From: Selaginella tamariscina
Lineage: Eukaryota > Streptophyta > Lycopodiopsida > Selaginellales > Selaginellaceae
Length of the DNA: 64,000 nt
Direction of reading: 5' to 3'
Assembly: GCA_003024785.1 (NCBI GenBank)
Contig: PUQB01000693.1
Coordinates: forward strand, 59,798 to 123,797
Made by a program: the position numbers and the translations under genes. Within the stretch, counting starts at the first letter, position 1. Every line of letters starts with the position of its first letter. The notes under the pieces are model-generated. The model saw only the letters and a list, made by a program, of their open reading frames with translations. It did not search any database and was not told the DNA's origin. Positions 55,415 through 64,000 of the stretch are shown here, one piece after another.

Positions 55415-56181
55415 TGTCACGGGAAAATTTGGACCATCACCTTGGTAGCCCCTGGTATGCATGTAGTGGACTAGTCTTCTACTCGTATTATACTAGTCTT
55501 CTACTCGTATTATACGTCTACATTTCACTTTACTATTCACCTTCTTTGTCTTTTCTTGCATGGTCAAACTAGTCAACATTATTATGTTAATCCATATGAT
55601 TAGTGCCTGCTTTGACCATGCACATTTTCTTTGTCTTCTTCCATGCACCTTCCTAGTCACCTTCCCAAGTCAAAGTCAAGTCACCCTCTTCCATAACCCC
55701 CATCATTTATGGGTCAAGCCCACCTTCTTCCATAACCCCCATCATTTATGGGTCAAGCCCACCTTCTTCCATAACCCCCTACCATTATTCTTATGTAACC
55801 CCCATCTTACACCCTCTCTTACATCCCTACCCTACCCTACATGCATTCTTTATATTATTTTGGGTATATAAGGAACCAAGGCTCAAGGGTTTCAAGAGAG
55901 AGGACACATATAGATATAGAGATATAGAGAAGAGTCTCTAGTTTCTTCTTTTCTTTTCTTACTTTGTAAATAGGTGTGATGACATTATTTTGTGTGTGCT
56001 TATGATGAAATATAAAAATTAGTTAGTGTATCTTTCGTGTCATGAGTTTCATCTCATGTTTTCCCTTTCCTTTCTATTCTTTTATTCATGTGTGAGATCA
56101 TTAGCAAGGACTACTACGATGCGCTATCACTAAAGCCATCAAGTCCCGAACATACGAGTCCCGAATGATTTTCCTTCGACA
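55415..56181 (+). repeat. 5' LTR of element D
   Basis: A 767-bp LTR, TGTCACGGG to CTTCGACA. It contains a 17-bp direct repeat (TTCTACTCGTATTATAC, twice near 55485), a 39-bp tandem repeat (TTCCATAACCCCCATCATTT..., two and a half units at 55690-55790) and a TATA box (GGGTATATAAGG near 55862). The 103-codon ORF through it also occurs in the 3' LTR and is not a gene. Confidence 0.92.
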
Positions 56182-56218
56182 TGTTTTTGGTGCGGTGAGC
56201 GTGGAATGCTAATGTGCA
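56182..56218 (+). other. Presumed primer-binding site of element D
   Basis: A few bases inside the 5' LTR the sequence TGGTGCGGTGAGCGTGG (56189) begins with TGG, as tRNA-primer sites do. It does not match initiator Met. The tRNA was not identified. Confidence 0.4.
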
Positions 56219-56647
56219 TTGTTTATGAATGAGCCTGAGCGTCCTTTCTGGAGAAGGTTCTTTCAACTTTCAAGGTCTCTTCAAAATCAAATATTGAAGT
56301 GTTGTTTTGAGCATCCACATGGGTTTGCTTTAAATAACAAGTTGGTGGTCATTCAAGCGTGGGGATTTGAAGAATTCAAGTTTGGAATACAACTTGCAAT
56401 TGCGAATGTGCTTTTGAGGAGGCGAGAGGTGAATCGAGCATGGATCAAGATTTGGCACCCATGTGATAGTGGTGATATCGATGAGGCACATCGTTTGTGT
56501 ATGGATCTTCCATACATTGATCCTCACATCGCAGTCGTGACAATATCTCGTTGGATTCATCCAAGTCTTTGGGAATCTTGTGGAGTGTGGAGTTTGGTGA
56601 AGCAAGAGTATTGCGCGCGTTGTGAGAGGTTCGGTTGTGCTTGTTAA
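56219..56647 (+). CDS. ORF1 of element D, unknown function
   Basis: A 142-codon ORF between the 5' LTR and the RNase H ORF. The N-terminal part reads MFMNEPERPFWRRFFQLSRS, the middle is helix-rich (IQLAIANVLLRRREVNRAW), and it closes with a possible zinc-binding cluster CARCERFGCAC. No known retrotransposon domain was recognised. The TAA stop (56645-56647) overlaps the ATG (56647-56649) of the RNase H ORF as TAATG, so the two could be linked by termination-reinitiation, or they may be one protein split by a 1-base indel. There is no signal peptide or membrane segment. Confidence 0.6.
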   Translation: MFMNEPERPFWRRFFQLSRSLQNQILKCCFEHPHGFALNNKLVVIQAWGFEEFKFGIQLAIANVLLRRREVNRAWIKIWHPCDSGDIDEAHRLCMDLPYIDPHIAVVTISRWIHPSLWESCGVWSLVKQEYCARCERFGCAC

Positions 56648-57075
56648 TGTGGCAAGTCAACTTTGATGGAGCATACAAGCCAAAGAAGCAAGTTGCGAGT
56701 GTAGGGGTCGTGCTAACTGATCCAGTAGGGAAGCGAATCAAAATTTCTGAGCCAACTTCTAGTGCTAATTCTTGCAATCAAGCGGAGTATTCTGCATTGA
56801 TTCGAGGATTGAAGGAGGCAAGGAAACAAGGAGCGAAAAACGTGGTTGCGATTGGTGACTCTAAGTTGGTGGTGAACCAAGTGCAAGGTCAGTGGAAAGT
56901 GAGAAAGCCTGAGTTGTTGGTGCTTTCTGAGCGTGTTCAAGATCTCAAAAGGGGATTCGACACTTTTGAGATAAAGCACGTTCCTCGAAGAGAGAATCTA
57001 GAGGCTGACGAGCTTGCACAGAGGGGGCATTGCCTCGTCAAAGTGACGTCTCTTCATCTACTTGTAATCAGGTGA
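56647..57075 (+). CDS. Archaeal-type RNase H (aRNH) of element D
   Basis: A 142-codon ORF from the ATG that overlaps the ORF1 stop. It has the RNase HI fold signature with all four acids: Asp in VNFDGAYKPKK, Glu in CNQAEYSALIRGL, Asp in VAIGDSKLVVNQV and Asp in RRENLEADELAQRG. The NQAEYxAL and GDSxLVxNQVxGxW words are those of the archaeal-like RNase H that plant Tat-type elements captured. In Tat elements this domain lies within pol. Here it lies upstream of gag. It would remove RNA from RNA/DNA hybrids during reverse transcription, which the degenerate pol RNase H of this element probably cannot do. Confidence 0.85.
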   Translation: MWQVNFDGAYKPKKQVASVGVVLTDPVGKRIKISEPTSSANSCNQAEYSALIRGLKEARKQGAKNVVAIGDSKLVVNQVQGQWKVRKPELLVLSERVQDLKRGFDTFEIKHVPRRENLEADELAQRGHCLVKVTSLHLLVIR

Positions 57076-57103
57076 AACCTTTGCCATTTTTACACTTGTA
57101 AAG

Positions 57104-57652
57104 ATGGTGTCTATTCCAGTATATCATGGTCTGCAAAATGAGGATGCAGATAGGTATTTACGTTCATTTAAGCGAGCATGCATTTCGAATGGAGATAGAA
57201 GTTCTACCACTTGGGCAGAACTTCTACCATCCTTTTTGGAGGATGGAGCATTGAAGTGGTTTGAACGTCAAACTAGTGATGTTAAGGCTAGTTGGGAGAG
57301 GTTGAGTGAGGCTTTTCTAGGAGAGTATGGAAAGCCAGAGACATTGGATGAGGTCATGAAGCAATTGGATCAATTGAGGCAAAGTGAAGAAGAGAGTGTC
57401 AAGGCATTCAGTGAGCGTGTGTTGGAACTCCAATGTAAGCTACGAAGTGGTTTGGGAGTGGAGGCCTCCGAAGGACAGGAGGATGCATCCAAGGAGTCCA
57501 AACCAGCTGTGGGGATAGATGCATTGGTGTTCAACAAGTTTCTTACTGGATTGAAGCCGGTATTACGCCAGAAGGTAAAGAACAAAGAGCCTAGTAACTT
57601 GCAGGAAGCTGTGAAGATTGCTATGAAAAAGGAGGCACTTCTCATGGATTGA
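57104..57652 (+). CDS. gag: Gag of element D
   Basis: A 182-codon ORF beginning MVSIPVYHGLQNEDADRYL. Typical retrotransposon gag blocks: WAELLPSFLEDGALKWFERQ, SWERLSEAFLGEYGKPETLD and QLRQSEEESVKAFSERVLEL. It forms the particle shell. Its TGA (57650-57652) overlaps an ATG (57652-57654) of the next ORF as TGATG, the second such overlap in this element. Confidence 0.85.
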   Translation: MVSIPVYHGLQNEDADRYLRSFKRACISNGDRSSTTWAELLPSFLEDGALKWFERQTSDVKASWERLSEAFLGEYGKPETLDEVMKQLDQLRQSEEESVKAFSERVLELQCKLRSGLGVEASEGQEDASKESKPAVGIDALVFNKFLTGLKPVLRQKVKNKEPSNLQEAVKIAMKKEALLMD

Positions 57653-58509
57653 TGAAGCCTCAATCTCAAGTAGCACCACAACCAAGGTTGGCACCAATTC
57701 TACAAACACCCCAAGTTGTGATTCCTGCAACCGTTCCAGTCAAATCATCTGAGTTGGAGAGTAGTATTGCCAAATTAACTTCAGATCTCAACGAACTCAA
57801 GTTGCATTTGCTTCAAGCAAAGCCAACAGGACCAAAACCTCCAAGGCCACCTAGGGATCGAGCTAATGTCACTTGTTACATTTGTAAACAACAAGGTCAC
57901 TATGCCACTGAATGTCAACAACCACGACCACAGGTGACATGTTTTACATGTAAACAGGTGGGACACTATGCAAATGAGTGTCCTCAGAAACCTCAATCAA
58001 CTCCTGCACCACAACAGAGGGACCAACCTAGTGTTCATTTGGTGGAGTTAACAACCGAGCAAGGTGACTTGGATCTCTTAGGTCTTAAGAGAGCCAGAGG
58101 GGAGCAACAAGTGGAGCAACCTGAACAAGTGGAGACACGTGCAAGCAAGAAGAAAAGGAAGGAAGGTACCAAGCCACGACGTAAGGTTGGTATACAGGAT
58201 ATGGGGATTGGCAAGGGGCAGAAGGAATATTCAATTGTCGAGGATCTAGGAGATACTCGTGCCAACATTACAGTTGCACAATTATTGTCAAAATGCCCAA
58301 GCTTGAGGAGAGAGCTTCGACAAGGGATTAGTACTCGTGCAAAGAAGGTACGTCCTAGTGGTGAGGATGAGGTGATGCGAAATGTACAAGTGATAACAAG
58401 AGAATCCAATACGAATGCCGTGGCACCAATTGTGGATGTGGTAGTAGATGGAAATGCGTGTGCAACGTGTTTTAGTAGATGGTGGTGCAGAGATCAATGT
58501 CATGAGTAG
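57652..58509 (+). CDS. Nucleocapsid region of element D with two zinc knuckles
   Basis: About 285 codons. Pro/Gln-rich start, then two CX2CX4HX4C knuckles, CYICKQQGHYATEC and CFTCKQVGHYANEC (about 57875-57975). A basic patch follows (SKKKRKEGTKPRRK), possibly a nuclear signal. The C-terminal part runs toward the protease and ends with a frameshift at about 58457, after which the true protease frame is one base off. The knuckles bind element RNA. Confidence 0.8.
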   Translation: MKPQSQVAPQPRLAPILQTPQVVIPATVPVKSSELESSIAKLTSDLNELKLHLLQAKPTGPKPPRPPRDRANVTCYICKQQGHYATECQQPRPQVTCFTCKQVGHYANECPQKPQSTPAPQQRDQPSVHLVELTTEQGDLDLLGLKRARGEQQVEQPEQVETRASKKKRKEGTKPRRKVGIQDMGIGKGQKEYSIVEDLGDTRANITVAQLLSKCPSLRRELRQGISTRAKKVRPSGEDEVMRNVQVITRESNTNAVAPIVDVVVDGNACATCFSRWWCRDQCHE

Positions 58510-58760
58510 CTGGTTGATGGAGAAACTTGGTCTCAAGTGCAACCAACCATCGAATTGGAGGATTAGGGTGGCGATGATCGACGTGTCAAGCCAGTTGGAA
58601 TGATTATTGACTTGCCGATCACAGTGCACGGGATAACTACCTCTATAGATGTGCATGTCATGCAACTACGACGGGATGCACATGGTTATCCTATGATCTT
58701 GGGTCGACCTTGGCTTTATAAGGTTGATGCTAAGAATTATTGGAAAAAGGGGGAGATGAC
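58440..58760 (+). pseudogene. pro: Aspartic protease of element D
   Basis: VLVDGGAEINVMSSWLMEKL near 58468 is the active site (DGG type). After a frameshift near 58570 the domain closes with VMQLRRDAHGYPMILGRPWL (58660-58715). Two 1-base indels split the domain. All key residues are present. Confidence 0.75.
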
Positions 58761-59149
58761 TATTGGTCATAAGTCAAGACGAGTGACAATAGCCATCAAG
58801 GAGAACACAACAAAGGTTGTAGATGAGGAGTCATCTTCCAGTGAGGAATATGATTCTAGCAGTAATAGTGAGGTGACAACCTCAGATTCTGAGAGTGAGC
58901 AAGAGGAGAAGGAATTGTATGCCCTCAAGGCGATTCCTAAGGTTGCTACGCGTGTGGAGCCTCACGATAGACATGAGGTCTATGATCAACAACTCACCCA
59001 GGAGCAGGAGGCTCAAGGAGGGGTAGTAGGGGTTGTTGAAAAGGGGCAGGAAGCAAGTAGTGGCAACAAGTTTGAGGCAAAGGAAGTGGAGCGACGAGCT
59101 CTTTTGGAGAAGATGCTTAGTTCAAGTTTGACTCCTGAGGAGAAGGAGC

Positions 59150-60140
59150 AATACATGAGCATGCTATTGAAGTTCCCCAAGTTGTTTGCGACATCATATG
59201 AGGAGCTTCGTCAAGTAGATATTGTGCAACATGAGATCCCACTTAAACCAGGTATGAAGGGAGTTGCACAAAAGGCTTATAGGATGGGTCCTTTGAAACA
59301 GAGCATAGTTTATGAGGAGCTCATGAAGCTACAGCGTTCGGATTTCATTTTTAAGGTGGAAACGTCAGATTGGGTTTCTCCTGTGGTGGTAGCCCCAAAG
59401 AAAAATGGTAAGTGGCGAGTTTGTGTCAACTTCAAACGATTAAATGATGGCACACATCGAGATCATCACCCCATTCCTTTCATGGATGAGATACTGGATG
59501 AAGTGACAGGGCATGAGATGTACACATTTTGTGATGGGTACTCTGGGTATTTCCAAGTCAGGATTCGAGAAGAGGACCACTGAAGACTACCTTCACCACA
59601 CCATGGGGAACCTTTGCGTATAGGGTGATGCCGTTTGGACTCACAAATGCTCCAGCAACGTTTCAACGATTGATGAACAAGGTGTTTGAACCATATCTTG
59701 GTTCATTCATTAGGGTTTACCTCGATGACTTTTGCATCTATAGCGATAGGATGAGCCACTTGGAGAAGGTACAACTAGCATTCCAAAGGATGGATGATGC
59801 AAAAGGATGCTTGAACCCGGAAAAATGTCAGATTGGTAGTACTAAGGGCACCTTAGTAGGACATGTGATCTCAAAGGATGGCATTGAGCCAAGTCAAGAC
59901 AAGGTGGACAAGCTACTCATGTTGCCAACTCCGACTTGTGTCAAGGAGGTACGAAAGTTTGTAGGGTTGGCAGGGTACTATCGTAGATTTGTGGAGGGAT
60001 TTGCAGAGATGGCATATCCATTGAACCAGCTACTTCGTAAGGGAGTTGCATTTCAATGGACTTCTTCATGCCAAGCATCATTTGAGAGGCTTAAGATCGC
60101 ACTAAGTTCACATCCGATTTTGGTGGCACCTAAATGGGAG
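59150..60140 (+). pseudogene. pol (RT): Reverse transcriptase of element D
   Basis: The ORF 58600-59583 has an acidic Ser-rich linker (SSSSEEYDSSSNSE), then the RT start with VSPVVVAPKKNGKWRVCVNF and FCDGYSGYFQVRI (first catalytic Asp). A frameshift at 59580 moves to the ORF 59625-60188: MMPFGLTNAPATFQRLMNKV, catalytic VYLDDFCIYS, LVGHVISKDGIEPSQDKV and KFVGLAGYYRRFV. All RT acids are present. Confidence 0.85.
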
Positions 60141-60520
60141 AGTTATTTTATGTCAATCTCAGCGTTGGAGAAGTTTCAATCACTGTGATCCTGATGCAGA
60201 AGGGGAGAAGCGGATACTTGTTTCCATTTATTATGCAGGAAGGCAATTACAAGGGCCAGAGCTCAACTACCCATTGTTGGAGAAGCAAGCAGCAGTCATA
60301 TATGCAGTGGAGAAGTTCAAGCATTACTTGTGGGGGCGCCACTTTGTTTTCCTCATCAACAATGCAACACTTAAGTACATTGCCAATAAGCCTGGGCTCA
60401 CAGGGAAGTTTTCTAGGTGGATCACGACCTTGGCTGAGTATGATTTTGAGTTTCAACATGAGAAGAGCACAAGAGCGGGTTTAGCAGAAATGTTGGACCA
60501 AGGTGACATTGAGAAGTTCC
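60140..60520 (+). pseudogene. Degenerate pol RNase H of element D
   Basis: Aligned by its neighbours, the first catalytic block (usually V-x-x-DAS-x-x-aiG) reads YVNLSVGEVSITVILMQ, the third (usually FTDHKxL) reads FLINNATLKYI, and the last (usually ADALSR) reads GLAEMLDQG. Three of four acids are therefore replaced. The Glu in LLEKQAAVIYAVEKFKHYL remains. Loss of the native RNase H together with a captured one is the pattern known from Tat elements and vertebrate retroviruses, where the old domain becomes a tether. Confidence 0.72.
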
Positions 60521-60700
60521 ATTATCTTTGGAAGTTTGTGCTCTTTCACCCGACATGGAGGATTATCAAGAAGTCTACAATTTCTTGATGGATGGGAAGT
60601 TTCCAGAAGGATGTACAACAACCCAGAAGAAGACGATCATGCGACAATCTCGACCTTATATGGTAATGGGTGAGTTACTTTATAGGTAGGGCGAGATGGT

Positions 60701-61806
60701 GTGCTTCGACGAGCGGTGGGTCGTCAGGAGAGAAAACAGATCATGGAGCAATGCCATGAAGGATTTTGCGGTGGACACTTCTCACACGACTACACTTCCA
60801 AGAAGATAGTCAATGCAGGATATTATTGGCCGACCCTCTTCAAGGATGTTAAGGAGTGGTGTCGGACTTGCCAGGTTTGTCAGACTTTTGGAAGAAGAGT
60901 TGTACAAGGGACCTTTGCATCCTATTTTACCAACAGGTCCATTTGAGAAGTGGGGAATAGACTTTGTTGGTCCCTTGCCAGTGGCTTCTTCACAAAAGAG
61001 ATACATTATTGTGGGTACTGACTATCTAACGAGGTGGGTGGAAGCAGTCTCTGTTCGAGCTTGTACCAAGGAGGTCGCAACAAATTTCATCATCCAGAAC
61101 ATTGTCACCAGGTTTGGGTGCCCATTAGAGATAGTAACAGATCAGGGTTCTCATTTCTGCAATGAAGTGGTGGAGCTTCTTCTTTCTCAATTGTCCATCA
61201 CACGGCGACAATCAACAAGTTATTACCCTCAAGCTAATGGACTGGTGGAACGAACAAATGGAGTGTTGTGCAATATATTAGCTAAGCTTGCGGTGGATCA
61301 TAAGAAGGATTGGGACAAGTGGTTACCAGCAGCACTTTGGGCTTTCAGGACAACACACAAAGTTGCTACCAGGTACACACCATTTCAATTAGTTTATGGT
61401 ATAGAAGCAATACTCCCAATTGAGCTGGAATACCAAGCTTGCGTCTAGCATTGAAGCATGGGCTTGGAGATGGTGAGGACTTGCAAGCAAGGTTGGTTCA
61501 GTTGGAGAGCATGGATGAATCACGAAGACAAGCCTTGCAACTTGTGGAGCAATGCAGCAGAAGTGGAAGGCCAAATTCGATAAGAAGATTCGAGAACGAC
61601 CACTCAAGGTGGGTGATTTAGTGATGCGATATGATAGTCGATTGGATAAGACCTTCTCAAAGAAGTTCTTACCAAGATGGGATGGACCTTTCATCATTGT
61701 GGAGGTTTATAAGAATGGGTCATATCTTTTAGCAAACTTGGATGGAGAACAGCATGGCACACGGGTTAATGGTTACAGGTTGAAGCGCTTTCATGTTCGA
61801 CAGTAG
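60701..61806 (+). pseudogene. pol (IN): Integrase of element D
   Basis: Zinc domain CHEGFCGGHFSHDYTSKKIV and CRTCQVCQTF (60750-60900). A frame change occurs near 60890. The ORF 60813-61448 then has KWGIDFVGPLPVAS (Asp), EIVTDQGSHFCNEV (Asp) and ANGLVERTNGVL (Glu). The tail 61552-61806 has LKVGDLVMRYDSRLDKTFSK and NGYRLKRFHVRQ. The core is complete. A small indel near 61448 splits off the tail. Confidence 0.85.
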
Positions 61807-61865
61807 CTATGAGTTTTCAAACAACCCGCATCGCGTGGCAATGCGTGTTGTTTGGGTGGGATTTA

Positions 61866-62637
61866 TGTCACGGGAAAATTTGGACCATCACCTTGGTAGC
61901 CCCTGGTATGCATGTAGTGGACTAGTCTTCTACTCGTATTATACTAGTCTTCTACTCGTATTATACGTCTACATTTCACTTTACTATTCACCTTCTTTGT
62001 CTTTTCTTGCATGGTCAAACTAGTCAACATTATTATGTTAATCCATATGATTAGTGCCTGCTTTGACCATGCACATTTTCTTTGTCTTCTTCCATGCACC
62101 TTCCTAGTCACCTTCCCAAGTCAAAGTCAAGTCACCCTCTTCCATAACCCCCATCATTTATGGGTCAAGCCCACCTTCTTCCATAACCCCCATCATTTAT
62201 GGGTCAAGCCCACCTTCTTCCATAACCCCCTACCATTATTCTTATGTAACCCCCATCTTACACCCTCTCTTACATCCCTACCCTACCCTACATGCATTCT
62301 TTATATTATTTTGGGTATATAAGGAACCAAGGCTCAAGGGTTTCAAGAGAGAGGACACATATAGATATAGAGATATAGAGAAGAGTCTCTAGTTTCTTCT
62401 TTTCTTTTCTTACTTTGTAAATAGGTGTGATGACATTATTTTGTGTGTGCTCTTATGATGAAATATAAAAATTAGTTAGTGTATCTTTCGTGTCATGAGT
62501 TTCATCTCATGTTTTCCCTTTCCTTTTCTATTCTTTTATTCATGTGTGAGATCATTAGCAAGGACTACTACGATGCGCTATCACTAAAGCCATCAAGTCC
62601 CGAACATACGAGTCCCTGAATGATTTTTCCTTCGACA
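61866..62637 (+). repeat. 3' LTR of element D
   Basis: A 772-bp LTR. Relative to the 5' LTR it has an extra TC near 62452, one extra T near 62526, and an extra T at two places near 62615-62626. I see no base substitutions. It is preceded by a purine-rich GTTTGGGTGGGATTTA. Confidence 0.92.
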
Positions 62638-62830
62638 GCCCCACGTGTCGCATGTGTGCCACGTGGTAGGAGGTCTCTTGTATATAAGCAGGGTTTTTGT
62701 AGCTGAATATATTTGACATTTCTGAATATATATCTGCTCTTTCAAAATGTGTATTTATATTAGCCCAAAACCCTAGCTTATATACAGGAGTGAGTGGTAC
62801 AAATTTAAAGCAATCCAACGGCTATAAAAA
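62638..62830 (+). repeat. Continuation of the 3' LTR of element C
   Basis: It resumes after element D with GCCCCACGTGTCGCATGTGTG. It contains a CACGTG box and a TATA box (TGTATATAAGCAGGG near 62680), as expected in the promoter part of an LTR. The right end cannot be fixed, because no second LTR of C is in the window. Confidence 0.45.
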
Positions 62831-64000
62831 TCCCACTATGCTAATAATAGTATGTGTGCATGCAACTGTACCATGGACCTTACACCTTCAAACAATAATT
62901 TTCATTCAAAAATAAATATTTATGTTTAAATTTGCTACTCAATTCAACCTCTCCCGTAATAGAAATATATTGCTTCATGAAACCTAGAACTATGCAATGT
63001 ACGAGGAAACAACTACAATAGTAAAAGAGTACCTTGCCAAGACAATTGCATTACTCATAATCATTAGTAAATTTGGTTTAAATCATAAATTATATTTTTA
63101 AAAGAATAAAAAATATTTTAAAATTAATTTATATAGTACATTTTTATCACACAAAATCTTAATTGAATTTCAAGATATGATATATTTTAGTTATTCTCTT
63201 TTATATATTATTAATATATGCTAACTAAAAACCTAAATTTAGTTCATGTTTTTTATGATTTTGAATAATATTTGAACACTACATGGCATCTTTCACTTAG
63301 ATATCTATATTGATGGAGACCCTATAAAGGCTATATCATCCATTCACATAGATAACTAATTTTAATGTTTAATTAATTATAATAAAAGATGAACATTTAT
63401 ATTCAATAAAACTCATAATGACTTGTTTAATGTTGCTTTTGCAACTTGGTTAATATGAGTAAATTCCTCATTATAATTTTGCATTAACACTTAAATTCTA
63501 GTTAAGCATAAGCTTTTATTGTCTAAAAACTTATTTTATCCCATTATGAAACATGAATTATTCTTTATAATAAATTTAGTGAAAAGATAATAAATATACT
63601 TTTCTTTTTTCTTTTCATCTTAGGAAATAACTTTAGCTTGCCATTGGATGCAAAAGATCAGTAATTAATCATAATTAATGTAATGGTGCCACAATATTAT
63701 CAAGTAAACACTTTTAAAGTAATCTTGTCTCATTCAAGCACCTTTAATAGGAACCTCACCCCACTTGTTCATATTAAAGCACCTTGGTTAATAATTAAAA
63801 ATAAGGCTAAACTCACGAACTTGGCAATCTAATTAACCAAGCTCTTGGGATATCTCAATAGTGTCCAAGGGACATTGTTTATTACTTTTAATATAAACTT
63901 AGCATGCTACACTACATCCCCCACTTTCGAAGTAAAGGTTCACCACTCACACTTTATTAACCCTAACCCTCCCTCCCCCCATTAATTTGGTATAAAACAT
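62831..64000. other. AT-rich region without genes
   Basis: AT-rich sequence with no ORF of note, no splice-like exon and no element boundary recognised. Near the end a short TTAACCCTAACCCT occurs (63958), only two telomere-like repeats, which is not a telomere. The segment probably continues beyond the window. Confidence 0.5.

Larger units (their letters stand above)
55415..62637 (+). mobile_element. Element D: young dual-RNase-H Ty3/gypsy retrotransposon
   Basis: 7.2 kb with LTRs at 55415-56181 and 61866-62637. By eye the LTRs differ only by three short indels (5 bases in all), so insertion was recent. Order: LTR, 142-codon ORF of unknown function, archaeal-type RNase H, gag, zinc knuckles, protease, RT, degenerate RNase H, integrase, LTR. 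It lies inside the 3' LTR of element C. The flanks AGCGC and GCCCC do not form an exact target duplication. Small frameshifts split the protease, RT and RNase H frames. Confidence 0.9.

Noticed and set aside
55560-55871. 103-codon ORF with repeated FHNPHHLWVKPT (also 62011-62322)
   Set aside because: It lies wholly inside both LTRs of element D over a 39-bp tandem repeat, with no start context or domain.
62555-62818. 87-codon minus-strand ORF
   Set aside because: It spans the end of the D LTR and the resumed C LTR, an accident of nesting.
1-64000. tRNA, rRNA and snRNA genes
   Set aside because: No cloverleaf-type sequence with A and B boxes or rRNA-like block was recognised by eye on either strand. 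The TGGTATC-type words are retroelement primer sites, not tRNA genes.

Overview
This window reads as nuclear DNA of a land plant with a large, retrotransposon-rich genome. Almost all of it is nested LTR retrotransposons, satellite-like repeats and decayed gene copies. There are no bacterial features, and no tRNA or rRNA gene was recognised. GT-AG introns of about 50-70 bp occur in two unrelated gene remnants. The DUF7869-like and FCP1-like gene families suggest a seed-free plant (fern, lycophyte or bryophyte). That placement is inference, with low to moderate confidence.

Layout. (1) 1-16.1 kb holds a minus-strand, intron-bearing composite locus, copy 1. Its modules in transcription order are ParB/sulfiredoxin-like, methyltransferase-like, and FCP1/HAD phosphatase-like. 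It is split by a gag-less Ty3/gypsy element (A, 527-3722), a GC-rich insert (about 4217-4722), a non-coding LTR element with 1.7-kb LTRs (E1, 6138-12836) and an inverted solo LTR of the same family (13706-15375). (2) 16.1-30.0 kb holds copy 2 of the same locus in the same orientation. It is split by one long Ty3/gypsy element (F, 18028-27126, minus strand) that carries an extra 3' ORF. (3) 30.1-31.2 kb holds a 24-bp-arm hairpin and then a dense array of GGCGGGATTAATCCCGCC palindromes. (4) 31.2-36.8 kb holds microsatellites, an E-family LTR fragment and AT-rich tandem repeats. (5) 36.8-46.06 kb holds two more E-family copies, E2 with mismatched LTRs and the truncated E3, separated by a MULE-transposase-like remnant. 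(6) 46.06-49.87 kb holds element B, a sister of A that shares its gag and integrase-core deletions. (7) 49.87-51.5 kb holds a DUF7869-type gene remnant with an intron. (8) 52.2-62.8 kb holds a 5'-truncated Ty3/gypsy element (C). Its 3' LTR is interrupted by a very young element D (55415-62637). D carries an archaeal-type RNase H with all four acidic residues upstream of gag, while its own pol RNase H has lost most of its catalytic acids. (9) 62.8-64 kb is AT-rich DNA with no gene seen.

Four insertions can be ordered by nesting, and exact 5-bp target duplications support A (ATGGT), E1 (GTAGC) and F (GGTTT). Small frameshifts occur in nearly every coding region. They are found even in D, whose LTRs differ only by three short indels, so some may be assembly errors rather than decay.

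Candidates for something undescribed are the tandem ParB/MTase/FCP1 locus, the 5'-placed RNase H of element D with stop-start overlapping ORFs, and the palindrome array at 30.3-31.2 kb.
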